Below are positions 1 to 4,959 of a stretch of DNA of 6,058 bases, piece by piece. Where the stretch lies: contig JAJZVS010000244.1 of the NCBI GenBank assembly GCA_021845555.1, forward strand, positions 1-6,058. The letters run 5' to 3'. Origin of the DNA: Pseudomonadota bacterium. Its GTDB lineage: Bacteria > Pseudomonadota > Alphaproteobacteria > Acetobacterales > Acetobacteraceae. The position numbers and the translations under genes are program-made. The notes beneath the pieces were generated by a model. That model saw only the letters and a program-made list of their open reading frames with translations. It had not been told where the DNA came from and ran no database searches. Numbering within the stretch: the first letter of the stretch is position 1; each line of letters opens with the position of its first letter.

Positions 1-470
1 AGCCCGAGGGCAACGCCACGCCGGCGGCCGAATTCAACGCCTATAACGACCCGGAGGCGCTGGCGATCCTGCTCGGCTGCGGCCGGCCGGTGGTGCTGGC
101 GCCGCTCGACCTCACCTCCCAGGCGATGGCGACGCCGGCGCGGCTGGCGGGATTGCGCGCGGCCGGCAGCGGGCGGGCGCTTGCCGCCGCCGTGGCGATC
201 CAGGGCGGCGTGCCGCCGTCGCGCCGGCTCGGCGGGGGCGGCGCGCCGCTGCACGATCCCTGCGCGATCGCCTGGCTGCTCCGCCCGGCGCTGTTCGCCG
301 CGCGGCCGGCCGCCGTCAACGTCGATCTCGGACCCGGTCCGTGTCGCGGGCGCACCGTGATCGACCGCTGGGGCCGTACCGCCGCGCCGCCCAACGCGCT
401 GGTGCTGGAAACGTTGGATGCCGACGGCTTCTTCGCTCTGCTGGGCGAGCGGCTGGCACGTCTGCCCTGA
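1..470 (+). CDS. Inosine-uridine preferring nucleoside hydrolase, C-terminal part (5' end outside window)
   Basis: This enzyme family hydrolyses the N-glycosidic bond of ribonucleosides to give free base and ribose in purine/pyrimidine salvage, normally in the cytosol with a bound calcium. The open frame runs from base 3 (155 visible residues) to TGA at 468-470. Visible residues 3-20 carry the family motif GN-x-TP-x-AEFN with a following DPEA. The Asn4, Glu10 and Asn12 spacing matches the ribose-binding N160/E166/N168 of the protozoan IU-nucleoside hydrolase. A second motif, PLHDPCAIA (His84, Asp85), lies 73 residues after Asn12, matching H241/D242 (catalytic base-side His and calcium-ligand Asp). 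The N-terminal DxD calcium motif lies outside the window, so activity cannot be confirmed. Family assignment is firm; base preference (IunH, RihA, RihB type) cannot be told from this part. The stop codon falls inside a degenerate copy of the downstream 15-bp repeat. Confidence 0.9.
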   Translation, partial: PEGNATPAAEFNAYNDPEALAILLGCGRPVVLAPLDLTSQAMATPARLAGLRAAGSGRALAAAVAIQGGVPPSRRLGGGGAPLHDPCAIAWLLRPALFAARPAAVNVDLGPGPCRGRTVIDRWGRTAAPPNALVLETLDADGFFALLGERLARLP

Positions 471-472
471 GT

Positions 473-517
473 ATGGGTGCCCTGGGCATAGGTGCCCTCT
501 GCATGGGTGCCTTGGGC
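473..517. repeat. Three 15-bp tandem repeats (with a possible degenerate fourth at 458-472)
   Basis: Units at 473-487 (ATGGGTGCCCTGGGC), 488-502 (ATAGGTGCCCTCTGC) and 503-517 (ATGGGTGCCTTGGGC) sit head to tail with no gap. The preceding 15 bases, 458-472, match the first unit at 10 of 15 positions and contain the stop codon of the nucleoside hydrolase. The period is a multiple of three, and one plus-strand frame reads Met-Gly-Ala-Leu-Gly repeatedly, but there is no sign that it is translated. Function unknown; a replication-slippage product is the simplest explanation. Confidence 0.75.
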
Positions 518-536
518 GCCGGGCGCGGCCGATTGA

Positions 537-565
537 TTGACGGTCCCAGGCGCCGCGCCTAGCGT
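537..565 (+). promoter_or_regulatory. Weak candidate promoter for the aldolase gene
   Basis: TTGACG at 537-542 resembles a sigma-70 -35 box. It is followed after 17 bases by TAGCGT at 560-565, a poor -10 box. This would start transcription near 572, about 23 bases upstream of the aldolase ATG. The -35 is good but the -10 is weak, so this is tentative; the gene could instead be read from the nucleoside hydrolase upstream. Confidence 0.25.
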
Positions 566-594
566 CCGCCCTCTCGCAGGAAGGAAACGCGCGC

Positions 595-1374
595 ATGACG
601 AACCGAATCAAGCAGCGACTGAAAGAAGGCAAGGCCGTGGTGAACGGCTGGCTGGCTATTCCCTCGGGCTTCTCCGCCGAGGTGATGGCACAGTCCGGCT
701 GGGACAGCGTCACCGTCGATATGCAGCACGGCGTGCAGGATTACCTGTCCATGGTGGCGTGCTTCCACGGCATGGGCGCGCAGCCCGTCACGCCGCTGGT
801 GCGCGTGCCCTGGAACGAGCCGGGCATCATCGGCAAGGCGCTGGACGGCGGCGCCTGGGGCGTGATCTGCCCGATGGTCAACAACAAGGACGAAGCCAAG
901 CGCCTGGCCGACGCCTGCCTCTATCCGCCCGCCGGCAAGCGCAGCAACGGGCCGATCCGCGCTGGCGTCTATGGCGTCTCCACCAGCTACCAGAAGATCG
1001 CCAACGACGAAGTGCTGGTGATCCCGATGATCGAAACCCAGGAAGCGATCGACAATATCGATGCGATCCTGGACGTGCCGGGCATCAGCGGCATCTACAT
1101 CGGACCCAGCGACCTCGGCTTCTCGCTCGGGATGGAGCCGAAGCTGGATCGGGAGGAGCCGAAGATCCTCGGCATCTACGAGATGCTGCTGGCGGCGACC
1201 AAGAAGCGCGGCCTGTTCGCCGGGCTGCACAACGGCTCCGCCGGCTATGCCGCGCGGATGATCAAGATGGGCTTCCGCTTCGTCACGGTTGCGAACGACA
1301 GCGGGCTGATGGCCCAGGCGGCGCGCGCGGCGGTGAACGAAGTGCGCAAGGGCGCCGGCGCGGTCGCGCAATAG
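595..1374 (+). CDS. HpcH/HpaI-family class II pyruvate aldolase
   Basis: Predicted cytosolic, metal-dependent aldolase (259 residues, normal for the family). Characterised members cleave 4-hydroxy-2-oxo acids such as 4-hydroxy-2-oxoheptane-1,7-dioate or 2-keto-3-deoxy-glucarate into pyruvate or its analogue plus an aldehyde. His45 in DMQHG and Arg70 in the RVPW motif fall at the same numbers as the catalytic His45 and pyruvate-binding Arg70 of E. coli HpaI. Glu147 (IPMIET) and Asp173 (IGPSDLG) fit its metal ligands E149 and D175. A PPxGxRSxGP motif (111-120) is also typical. The start is supported by the Shine-Dalgarno AGGAAGGA at 578-585, nine bases before the ATG. The gene ends just before a strong terminator. 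DMQHG, rather than the DGEHA of E. coli HpaI, places it in a subgroup whose substrate I cannot name; a sugar-acid or aromatic catabolic role is inference. Nothing in its neighbours fixes the pathway. Confidence 0.9.
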   Translation: MTNRIKQRLKEGKAVVNGWLAIPSGFSAEVMAQSGWDSVTVDMQHGVQDYLSMVACFHGMGAQPVTPLVRVPWNEPGIIGKALDGGAWGVICPMVNNKDEAKRLADACLYPPAGKRSNGPIRAGVYGVSTSYQKIANDEVLVIPMIETQEAIDNIDAILDVPGISGIYIGPSDLGFSLGMEPKLDREEPKILGIYEMLLAATKKRGLFAGLHNGSAGYAARMIKMGFRFVTVANDSGLMAQAARAAVNEVRKGAGAVAQ

Positions 1375-1397
1375 GCCGCCCGGGCCGAGGCATCTGC

Positions 1398-1431
1398 ACC
1401 TCTCCCGCGGAAGCGGGAGAGGTTTTTTATT
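1398..1431 (+). terminator. Strong intrinsic terminator of the aldolase gene
   Basis: A perfect 11-bp inverted repeat (1398-1408 with 1413-1423) closes a GGAA tetraloop and is followed by six T (1423-1428) on the plus strand. It lies 24 bases after the aldolase stop. Read from the minus strand there is no T-tract after the hairpin, so it should mainly end plus-strand transcription, though the hairpin will also form at the 3' end of the convergent ABC mRNA. Its T-tract contains the stop codon (1427-1429) of the ABC gene. Confidence 0.92.
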
Positions 1432-3202
1432 GTGCCGCCGCCTCGACCGGCTGCGCGACCAGCCGGCCGGGGCGCTCGTCCTCCCGCTCCAGCACCAGGC
1501 GCTGCTCGTGCAGCCCCTGCACCTCCGGCCGGTGGGCGATCGAGACCACCGTTGTGCCGGGAAGCCGCTCCTTCAAAACACGATAGAGCGCGGCTTCGGC
1601 GGCGGGATCCAGGCTGGCGGTCGCCTCGTCCAGGAACAGCCAGTCCGGCTTGGCCAGCAGCGCGCGGGCCATGGCGAGGCGCTGCTGCTCCCCGCCCGAA
1701 AGCACCTGCGGCCAGTTGCGGTCCTGGTCCAGGTGATCGACCAGCTCCGGCAGGCCCACGTCGCGCAGCGCCTGCGCCACCGTCTCGCGCGCGATGTCCT
1801 CGGGCGGGTGCGGATAGGTCACGACATGGCGCAGCGTGCCGAGCGGGATATAGGGCCGCTGCGGCAGGAACAGGCAGCGCTCGGCCGGGCGCGCGACCTG
1901 GCCCTGGCCGAACGGCCAGATGCCGGCCAGCGCGCGGAACAGGGTCGATTTCCCCGAGCCCGACCGGCCGGTGATCACCACCGAGCTGCCAGGCTGCAAC
2001 ACGACGTTCGCGTGCGCGACCAGCGTGGTCCCGTTCGGCAGCGCGAGCGTCACGTCCTCGAGCCGCACGGTGCCGTCCGTCGTCGCCCGTTCGACCAGCC
2101 CGACCCCGGCGCCGGCGCGGGCGAGCGCGATCGCACGCTGGAACGTGGTCAGACGTTCGACGATCGCGCTCCACTGCGCCAGCGTGCCGTAAGCGTTGAC
2201 GAACCAGGACAGCGAACTCTGCACCTGCCCGAACGCGCCGGCGGTCTGGGTGAGGCCGCCGAGCTGGATCTGGTTGGCGAAATAGCGCGGCGCGGCGACC
2301 ACGAAGGGAAAGATGATGGCGATCTGCCCATAGCCCGAGACCAGCGCGTTCAACCGCTTGGTCCGCGTCATGATCGCCCACCAGTTGGTGACGACGTTGT
2401 GGAAGCGGTCGAGCAGGTTGCCTTGCTCCTCCCCCTCCCCGCCATAGAGCGCGACGCCTTCGACGTTCTCGCGCAGGCGCACCAGCGCGTAGCGGAAATC
2501 GGCCTCCACCCGCTGCTGGCGGAAGCGCAGCGGGATCAGCGGCCGGCCCACCAGATGCGTCATCCAGGTGCCGATCACCGCATAGACCAGCGCCACGAAC
2601 ACCATGTAGCCGGGGATGGTGACGCCGAGCACGCGGATATCCCCCGACAGCACCCACAGGATGCCGACGAAGCTGGCGAAGGAGACGATGTTGGAGAGGA
2701 AATCCACGCCCAGCGAGAGGGTGGTGCCGACGAAGTCGCGGATGTCGTCGGAGATGCGCTGGTCGGGGTTGTCGGTGCCGACCGCCTGGCGATCGGTGGA
2801 CAGGCTGATGCGGTAATAGGCCTGATCGGACAGCCAGTCGTCCAGGAACCGGGTCGTCATCCAGCGCCGCCAGCGGATCTGCAGCCATTGGTTCAGGTAG
2901 GTGACGTAGACGAACACCAGGATATAGACCGCCACCACCTCGCAGAACCCGGGCATCGGAAGCCCGCCGGGGTTCGGCCGCCAGGTGAACAGCAGCTGCA
3001 TGAAGGCCGTGAAATCATGCGTTTGCAGCGCGTTGTAGAACTGCCGGTTCCAGAAGTTCAGCACCACGTTCATGCCGACCATCGACAGGTTCAGCAGGAT
3101 GATCGACGCCAGCAGGAGCCAGGCGGACCATTTCTCCTCGGAGCGGAAATAGGGCCGGCTGAGGCGCCAGACGTCGCGCAGGAACGATCCGATGGCGATC
3201 AT
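1427..3202 (-). CDS. ABC transporter, fused permease and ATPase (SbmA/BacA/YddA-like, ABC-D type)
   Basis: A 591-residue half-transporter expected to work as a homodimer in the inner membrane. The N-terminal part is an SbmA/BacA-like membrane domain (ABC_membrane_2) with hydrophobic segments near residues 25-50, 86-107, 166-185, 195-214 and 287-308, and the family motif NPDQRI (145-150). The ATPase domain is complete: Walker A GRSGSGKST (412-420), Q-loop Gln448, signature LSGGEQQR (501-508), Walker B ending in Asp525-Glu526, D-loop SLD (530-532) and switch His557. Relatives include E. coli YddA, BacA-related proteins and mycobacterial Rv1819c (vitamin B12 and other hydrophilic solutes); the substrate here is unknown. 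The start at 3202 was chosen because its ATG overlaps the upstream stop codon as ATGA and because homologous sequence begins there. An in-frame extension to 3388 only reads the upstream gene out of frame. A GGGAG lies 12 bases before the start, so translation is probably coupled to the DUF1499 gene. Confidence 0.93.
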   Translation of the reverse strand: MIAIGSFLRDVWRLSRPYFRSEEKWSAWLLLASIILLNLSMVGMNVVLNFWNRQFYNALQTHDFTAFMQLLFTWRPNPGGLPMPGFCEVVAVYILVFVYVTYLNQWLQIRWRRWMTTRFLDDWLSDQAYYRISLSTDRQAVGTDNPDQRISDDIRDFVGTTLSLGVDFLSNIVSFASFVGILWVLSGDIRVLGVTIPGYMVFVALVYAVIGTWMTHLVGRPLIPLRFRQQRVEADFRYALVRLRENVEGVALYGGEGEEQGNLLDRFHNVVTNWWAIMTRTKRLNALVSGYGQIAIIFPFVVAAPRYFANQIQLGGLTQTAGAFGQVQSSLSWFVNAYGTLAQWSAIVERLTTFQRAIALARAGAGVGLVERATTDGTVRLEDVTLALPNGTTLVAHANVVLQPGSSVVITGRSGSGKSTLFRALAGIWPFGQGQVARPAERCLFLPQRPYIPLGTLRHVVTYPHPPEDIARETVAQALRDVGLPELVDHLDQDRNWPQVLSGGEQQRLAMARALLAKPDWLFLDEATASLDPAAEAALYRVLKERLPGTTVVSIAHRPEVQGLHEQRLVLEREDERPGRLVAQPVEAAAQ

Positions 3203-3693
3203 GCTGGAGGCTGTCTCCCGTCGGGAAGGGTCAGTACGGTCTTGAGCGCGCGCAACCACGCCTGGAGGCGCCGGCGGTTCGCGCCGAAATCCCCATAGCC
3301 GTAGACGCTGCGGGAGTAGAGCACGAGTTCGCTGCCCCCGCCGGGCGCGGCCAGCACCTGCGCGGTGACGCGGTCGGGGAAGTTCCACACCGCGCTGCGG
3401 GCCACCCAGTCAAGCTGCATCTCCGCCGTGTAGGCCGCCGCCGGATAGGTGCGGGGCTGCCGCGCGGCGACCGCGGCGATGGCGGCGAGCAGGCGCGCCG
3501 GCGGGACGGCATAGACCGGGGTGATCAGATCGGGCGGCGGGCGGAATCCCGACGGCGCGGCCAGCGCGGTGTTGGGGCTGGCCGGACGCTCGATATGCGC
3601 GATCGCCAGCAACGGCGGCGTCGGCAGGCCATGCGCGCCGGACGCACCGCATGCGGGCAGGACAAGGCCGAGCAGCCAGCCGAAGGGAAACAT
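3199..3693 (-). CDS. DUF1499 family protein, probable lipoprotein
   Basis: A 164-residue protein of unknown function. The C-terminal two thirds match the DUF1499 pattern: a conserved Tyr/Trp-rich beta region (AEMQLDWVARSAVWNFPDRV, 90-109), then LYSRSVYGYGDFGANRRR (125-142) with the diagnostic S-x-x-GYxDxGxNRxR run, and a final Trp-Leu helix. From the ATG at 3693 the N-terminus is a short hydrophobic stretch ending in LPAC (Cys15), which fits a lipobox and predicts a lipid-anchored envelope protein. The n-region lacks a positive charge and no Shine-Dalgarno is visible, so the start is uncertain; upstream in-frame starts reach 3849, where an Arg-containing n-region would be gained. Its TGA overlaps the ATG of the ABC transporter (ATGA), so the two form an operon and may act together at the envelope. 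I see no convincing minus-strand promoter in 3694-3907. Confidence 0.8.
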   Translation of the reverse strand: MFPFGWLLGLVLPACGASGAHGLPTPPLLAIAHIERPASPNTALAAPSGFRPPPDLITPVYAVPPARLLAAIAAVAARQPRTYPAAAYTAEMQLDWVARSAVWNFPDRVTAQVLAAPGGGSELVLYSRSVYGYGDFGANRRRLQAWLRALKTVLTLPDGRQPPA

Positions 3694-3871
3694 CAGGGGC
3701 GGCGTAGCGCGGGCGGCATGACAGGGTGATGGACCGGACACGACGCCGACGCAAGCCGGACCCCAGCGGTGAAACGCCAAAGTAGGGTTTGCCGCACCGC
3801 TTGCGGGGCGCGATCCGGCGCCTGCCATGCGATTTTCGCCCCTTGGCACAAGTGGCTGAAATTAAGGGTTC

Positions 3872-3899
3872 TTGACAGGGATTGCCGGGCGTCTCTAAC
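3872..3899 (+). promoter_or_regulatory. ihfA promoter, sigma-70 type, giving a near-leaderless transcript
   Basis: A perfect -35 box TTGACA (3872-3877) is followed after 16 bases by TCTAAC (3894-3899), which matches four of six positions of TATAAT. Transcription would begin about seven bases after the -10, near 3906, only about two bases before the ihfA ATG at 3908. The stretch between the -10 and the ATG has no Shine-Dalgarno. Confidence 0.7.
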
Positions 3900-3907
3900 G
3901 TGTTGCG

Positions 3908-4225
3908 ATGTCCACGATCACGCGCGCCAACCTGTCCGAGACGATCTACGCCGAGGTCGGCCTGTCCCGCAACGAGTCCGCCGCGCTGCTGGAGACGGTG
4001 CTCGACCGCATGGCCATCGCGCTGGAGGCCGGGGATTCCGTCAAGATCAGTGGCTTCGGCGTGTTCACGGTGCGACAGAAGGGCCGACGCATCGGCCGCA
4101 ACCCGAAGACCGGGCAGGAAGTGCCGATCCTGCCGCGCCGGGTGCTGGTGTTCCGTCCGAGCCACGTCCTGCGCGCGCGGGTCAACGGCGAGACCCCCGC
4201 CAGCCTGCATGACGACGCCGGATGA
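3908..4225 (+). CDS. ihfA: Integration host factor subunit alpha
   Basis: A 105-residue HU/IHF-family DNA-bending protein that pairs with IHF beta (not in the window) in the nucleoid. IHF bends specific sites sharply and assists transcription, replication and recombination. The whole fold is present: two N-terminal helices (4-40), GFGVFTVRQKGRRIGRNPKTG (49-69) with the intercalating Pro66 at the tip of the DNA-binding arm, then PILPRRVLVFRPSHVLRARV. The RNPKTG-plus-RRV pattern and the longer tails suit IHF alpha rather than HU. The start is fixed by sequence: an in-frame TAA at 3896-3898 lies four codons upstream and none of the three codons between (CGT, GTT, GCG) is a start. No ribosome-binding site precedes the ATG, and the promoter position implies a leaderless mRNA. 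The stop overlaps the ATG of the next gene (ATGA), so it is an operon with the MerR gene, a pairing common in Alphaproteobacteria. Confidence 0.96.
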   Translation: MSTITRANLSETIYAEVGLSRNESAALLETVLDRMAIALEAGDSVKISGFGVFTVRQKGRRIGRNPKTGQEVPILPRRVLVFRPSHVLRARVNGETPASLHDDAG

Positions 4226-4743
4226 GCGAGGCCCCGGACACCGAGGCGGAGACCGGGGGCCGCGCCCGCCCCAAGAAGGCCCCGGCTGCCTTTCGTACGA
4301 TCAGCGAAGTCGCCGACGATCTTCACATTCCGCAGCATGTTCTGCGGTTCTGGGAAACCAAGTTCGTCCAGGTGAAGCCGCTCAAGCGCGGCGGCGGCCG
4401 GCGCTATTACCGGCCGGACGATATCACCCTGCTGCGGCGGATCTCCGACCTGCTGTATATCCAGGGCTACACGATCAAGGGCGTGCAGCGCCTGCTGCGC
4501 GAAGGCGGCGGCAAACTGTCCGACGATATCCCGCCCCCGACGGCCGATGAACGGGCCGCCGCCCTGGCCGAACGCGGCGCGCCGGAAGCCAACCCCGAAC
4601 TGCCGATCCCGGACCTGATCTCCGCCCCGCCGCCCCCGCCGCGCCCCGGCCGGAGCCGGATGGAGGACGAAGCGACTCGGCTGCGCGCCGTGCTGACCGA
4701 GACGCTGCGCGCGCTCGAGGACCTGCGCGCCCGCTTAGGCTGA
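4222..4743 (+). CDS. MerR family transcriptional regulator, ihfA-linked type
   Basis: A 173-residue predicted DNA-binding regulator. After a short charged, disordered N-terminus (1-22) comes a MerR winged helix-turn-helix (about 24-93): FRTISEVADDLHIPQHVLRFWE, then the wing with the GGGRRYYRPDDI motif and a helix LLRRISDLLYIQGYTIKGVQRLL. The middle (about 102-145) is rich in Pro and Ala and likely disordered. The end (147-172, EDEATRLRAVLTETLRALEDLRARLG) is a predicted coiled coil that would form the antiparallel dimer. There is no cysteine-based metal site and no ligand-binding domain, so the inducer and target genes are unknown. It starts inside the ihfA stop (ATGA), so translation is coupled and its level should follow that of IHF alpha. 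The stop codon (4741-4743) lies within the first copy of a GC-rich repeat. Family call is secure; function is not known. Confidence 0.93.
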   Translation: MSEAPDTEAETGGRARPKKAPAAFRTISEVADDLHIPQHVLRFWETKFVQVKPLKRGGGRRYYRPDDITLLRRISDLLYIQGYTIKGVQRLLREGGGKLSDDIPPPTADERAAALAERGAPEANPELPIPDLISAPPPPPRPGRSRMEDEATRLRAVLTETLRALEDLRARLG

Positions 4744-4826
4744 CATCGCGGCCCGCCGGCCGCGGGGGCTGAACGTCGCGGCCCGCCGGCCGCGCGGGCT
4801 GAACATTGCGGCGCGGCGGGCGGCCT
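4738..4826. repeat. Three ~30-bp GC-rich tandem repeats, two with perfect hairpins
   Basis: Units begin with GGCTGA at 4738 (29 bases), 4767 (30 bases) and 4797 (30 bases). The first two each contain a perfect 7-bp inverted repeat with a CGCC loop: CGCGGCC-CGCC-GGCCGCG at 4747-4764 and 4777-4794. The third has diverged and lost the palindrome. The first unit includes the merR stop codon TGA (4741-4743). There is no T-tract, so these are not ordinary intrinsic terminators, but paired strong hairpins at the end of the ihfA-merR mRNA could slow polymerase or protect the 3' end. The third copy supplies the -35 region of the tRNA promoter. Confidence 0.8.
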
Positions 4827-4834
4827 GCTAGAGC
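4806..4834 (+). promoter_or_regulatory. Candidate tRNA-Pro promoter with extended -10
   Basis: TTGCGG at 4806-4811 is followed after 17 bases by TAGAGC at 4829-4834, preceded by TG at 4826-4827 as in an extended -10. Transcription would start near 4841, about six bases before the mature tRNA end. TAGAGC just upstream of a tRNA start is plausible for a GC-rich alphaproteobacterium, but the -35 is only partly like the consensus. The -35 lies within the third, diverged copy of the 30-bp repeat. Confidence 0.5.
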
Positions 4835-4846
4835 ATCGGCCTCGGT

Positions 4847-4923
4847 CGGAGCGTAGCGCAGTCTGGTAGCGCATCAGTCTGGGGGACTGGGGGTCGTGGG
4901 TTCGAATCCCGCCGCTCCGACCA
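4847..4923 (+). tRNA. tRNA-Pro, anticodon GGG
   Basis: A complete 77-base cloverleaf. The acceptor arms 4847-4853 and 4913-4919 pair over seven bases with C1-G72 and A73 (4920), both identity features of bacterial tRNA-Pro, and CCA is encoded at 4921-4923. The D stem is GCGC/GCGC (4856-4859 with 4869-4872). The anticodon stem 4874-4878 pairs with 4886-4890 (one G-U). The seven-base loop 4879-4885 has T33 and then anticodon GGG at 4881-4883, reading CCC and CCU proline codons. G37 follows, the usual m1G site. The variable loop is 4891-4895 and the T arm 4896-4912 has the TTCGAAT loop. No defect is visible. There is no terminator in the 36 bases before the next gene. Confidence 0.97.
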
Positions 4924-4959
4924 CCCTGCCCCGCTGCCTCCGGACCAGGAACGCGCGCC

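Noticed and set aside
341..562. Small frame encoding the Met-Gly-Ala-Leu-Gly repeats over the 15-bp tandem repeat
   Set aside because: It overlaps the nucleoside hydrolase end out of frame, has no ribosome-binding site for a start at the repeat, and shows no other sign of coding.
559..1371. A 270-codon minus-strand frame opposite the aldolase
   Set aside because: It covers the aldolase almost exactly, has no known motif and is rich in His, Arg and Ala; a GC-driven shadow.
537..1586. A 349-codon plus-strand frame across the aldolase and the terminator
   Set aside because: It overlaps the real aldolase in another frame, is Arg-rich, and crosses a strong terminator into the end of the ABC gene.
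1430..3298. A 622-codon open frame on the plus strand opposite the ABC transporter
   Set aside because: It is antisense to a gene with complete ABC motifs. The translation is rich in Arg, Gln, His, Asp and Pro with no recognisable domain, as expected of a shadow frame in high-GC DNA.
3203..3388. N-terminal extension of the ABC transporter to 3388
   Set aside because: The extra 62 residues are the DUF1499 gene read out of frame, and family similarity begins at the ATG at 3202.
3694..3849. Longer DUF1499 product starting at 3849
   Set aside because: The added 52 residues look non-conserved and would bury the hydrophobic signal-like segment inside the protein. A start somewhat upstream of 3693 cannot be fully excluded.
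4738..4800. Intrinsic terminator after merR
   Set aside because: The hairpins are strong but neither is followed by a run of T, so I list them as repeats with possible RNA effects, not as a terminator.
4847..4923. tRNA-Pro as an integration (att) site for a mobile element
   Set aside because: No integrase, phage gene or direct repeat of the tRNA 3' end is visible downstream; the following genes look like ordinary metabolic genes.
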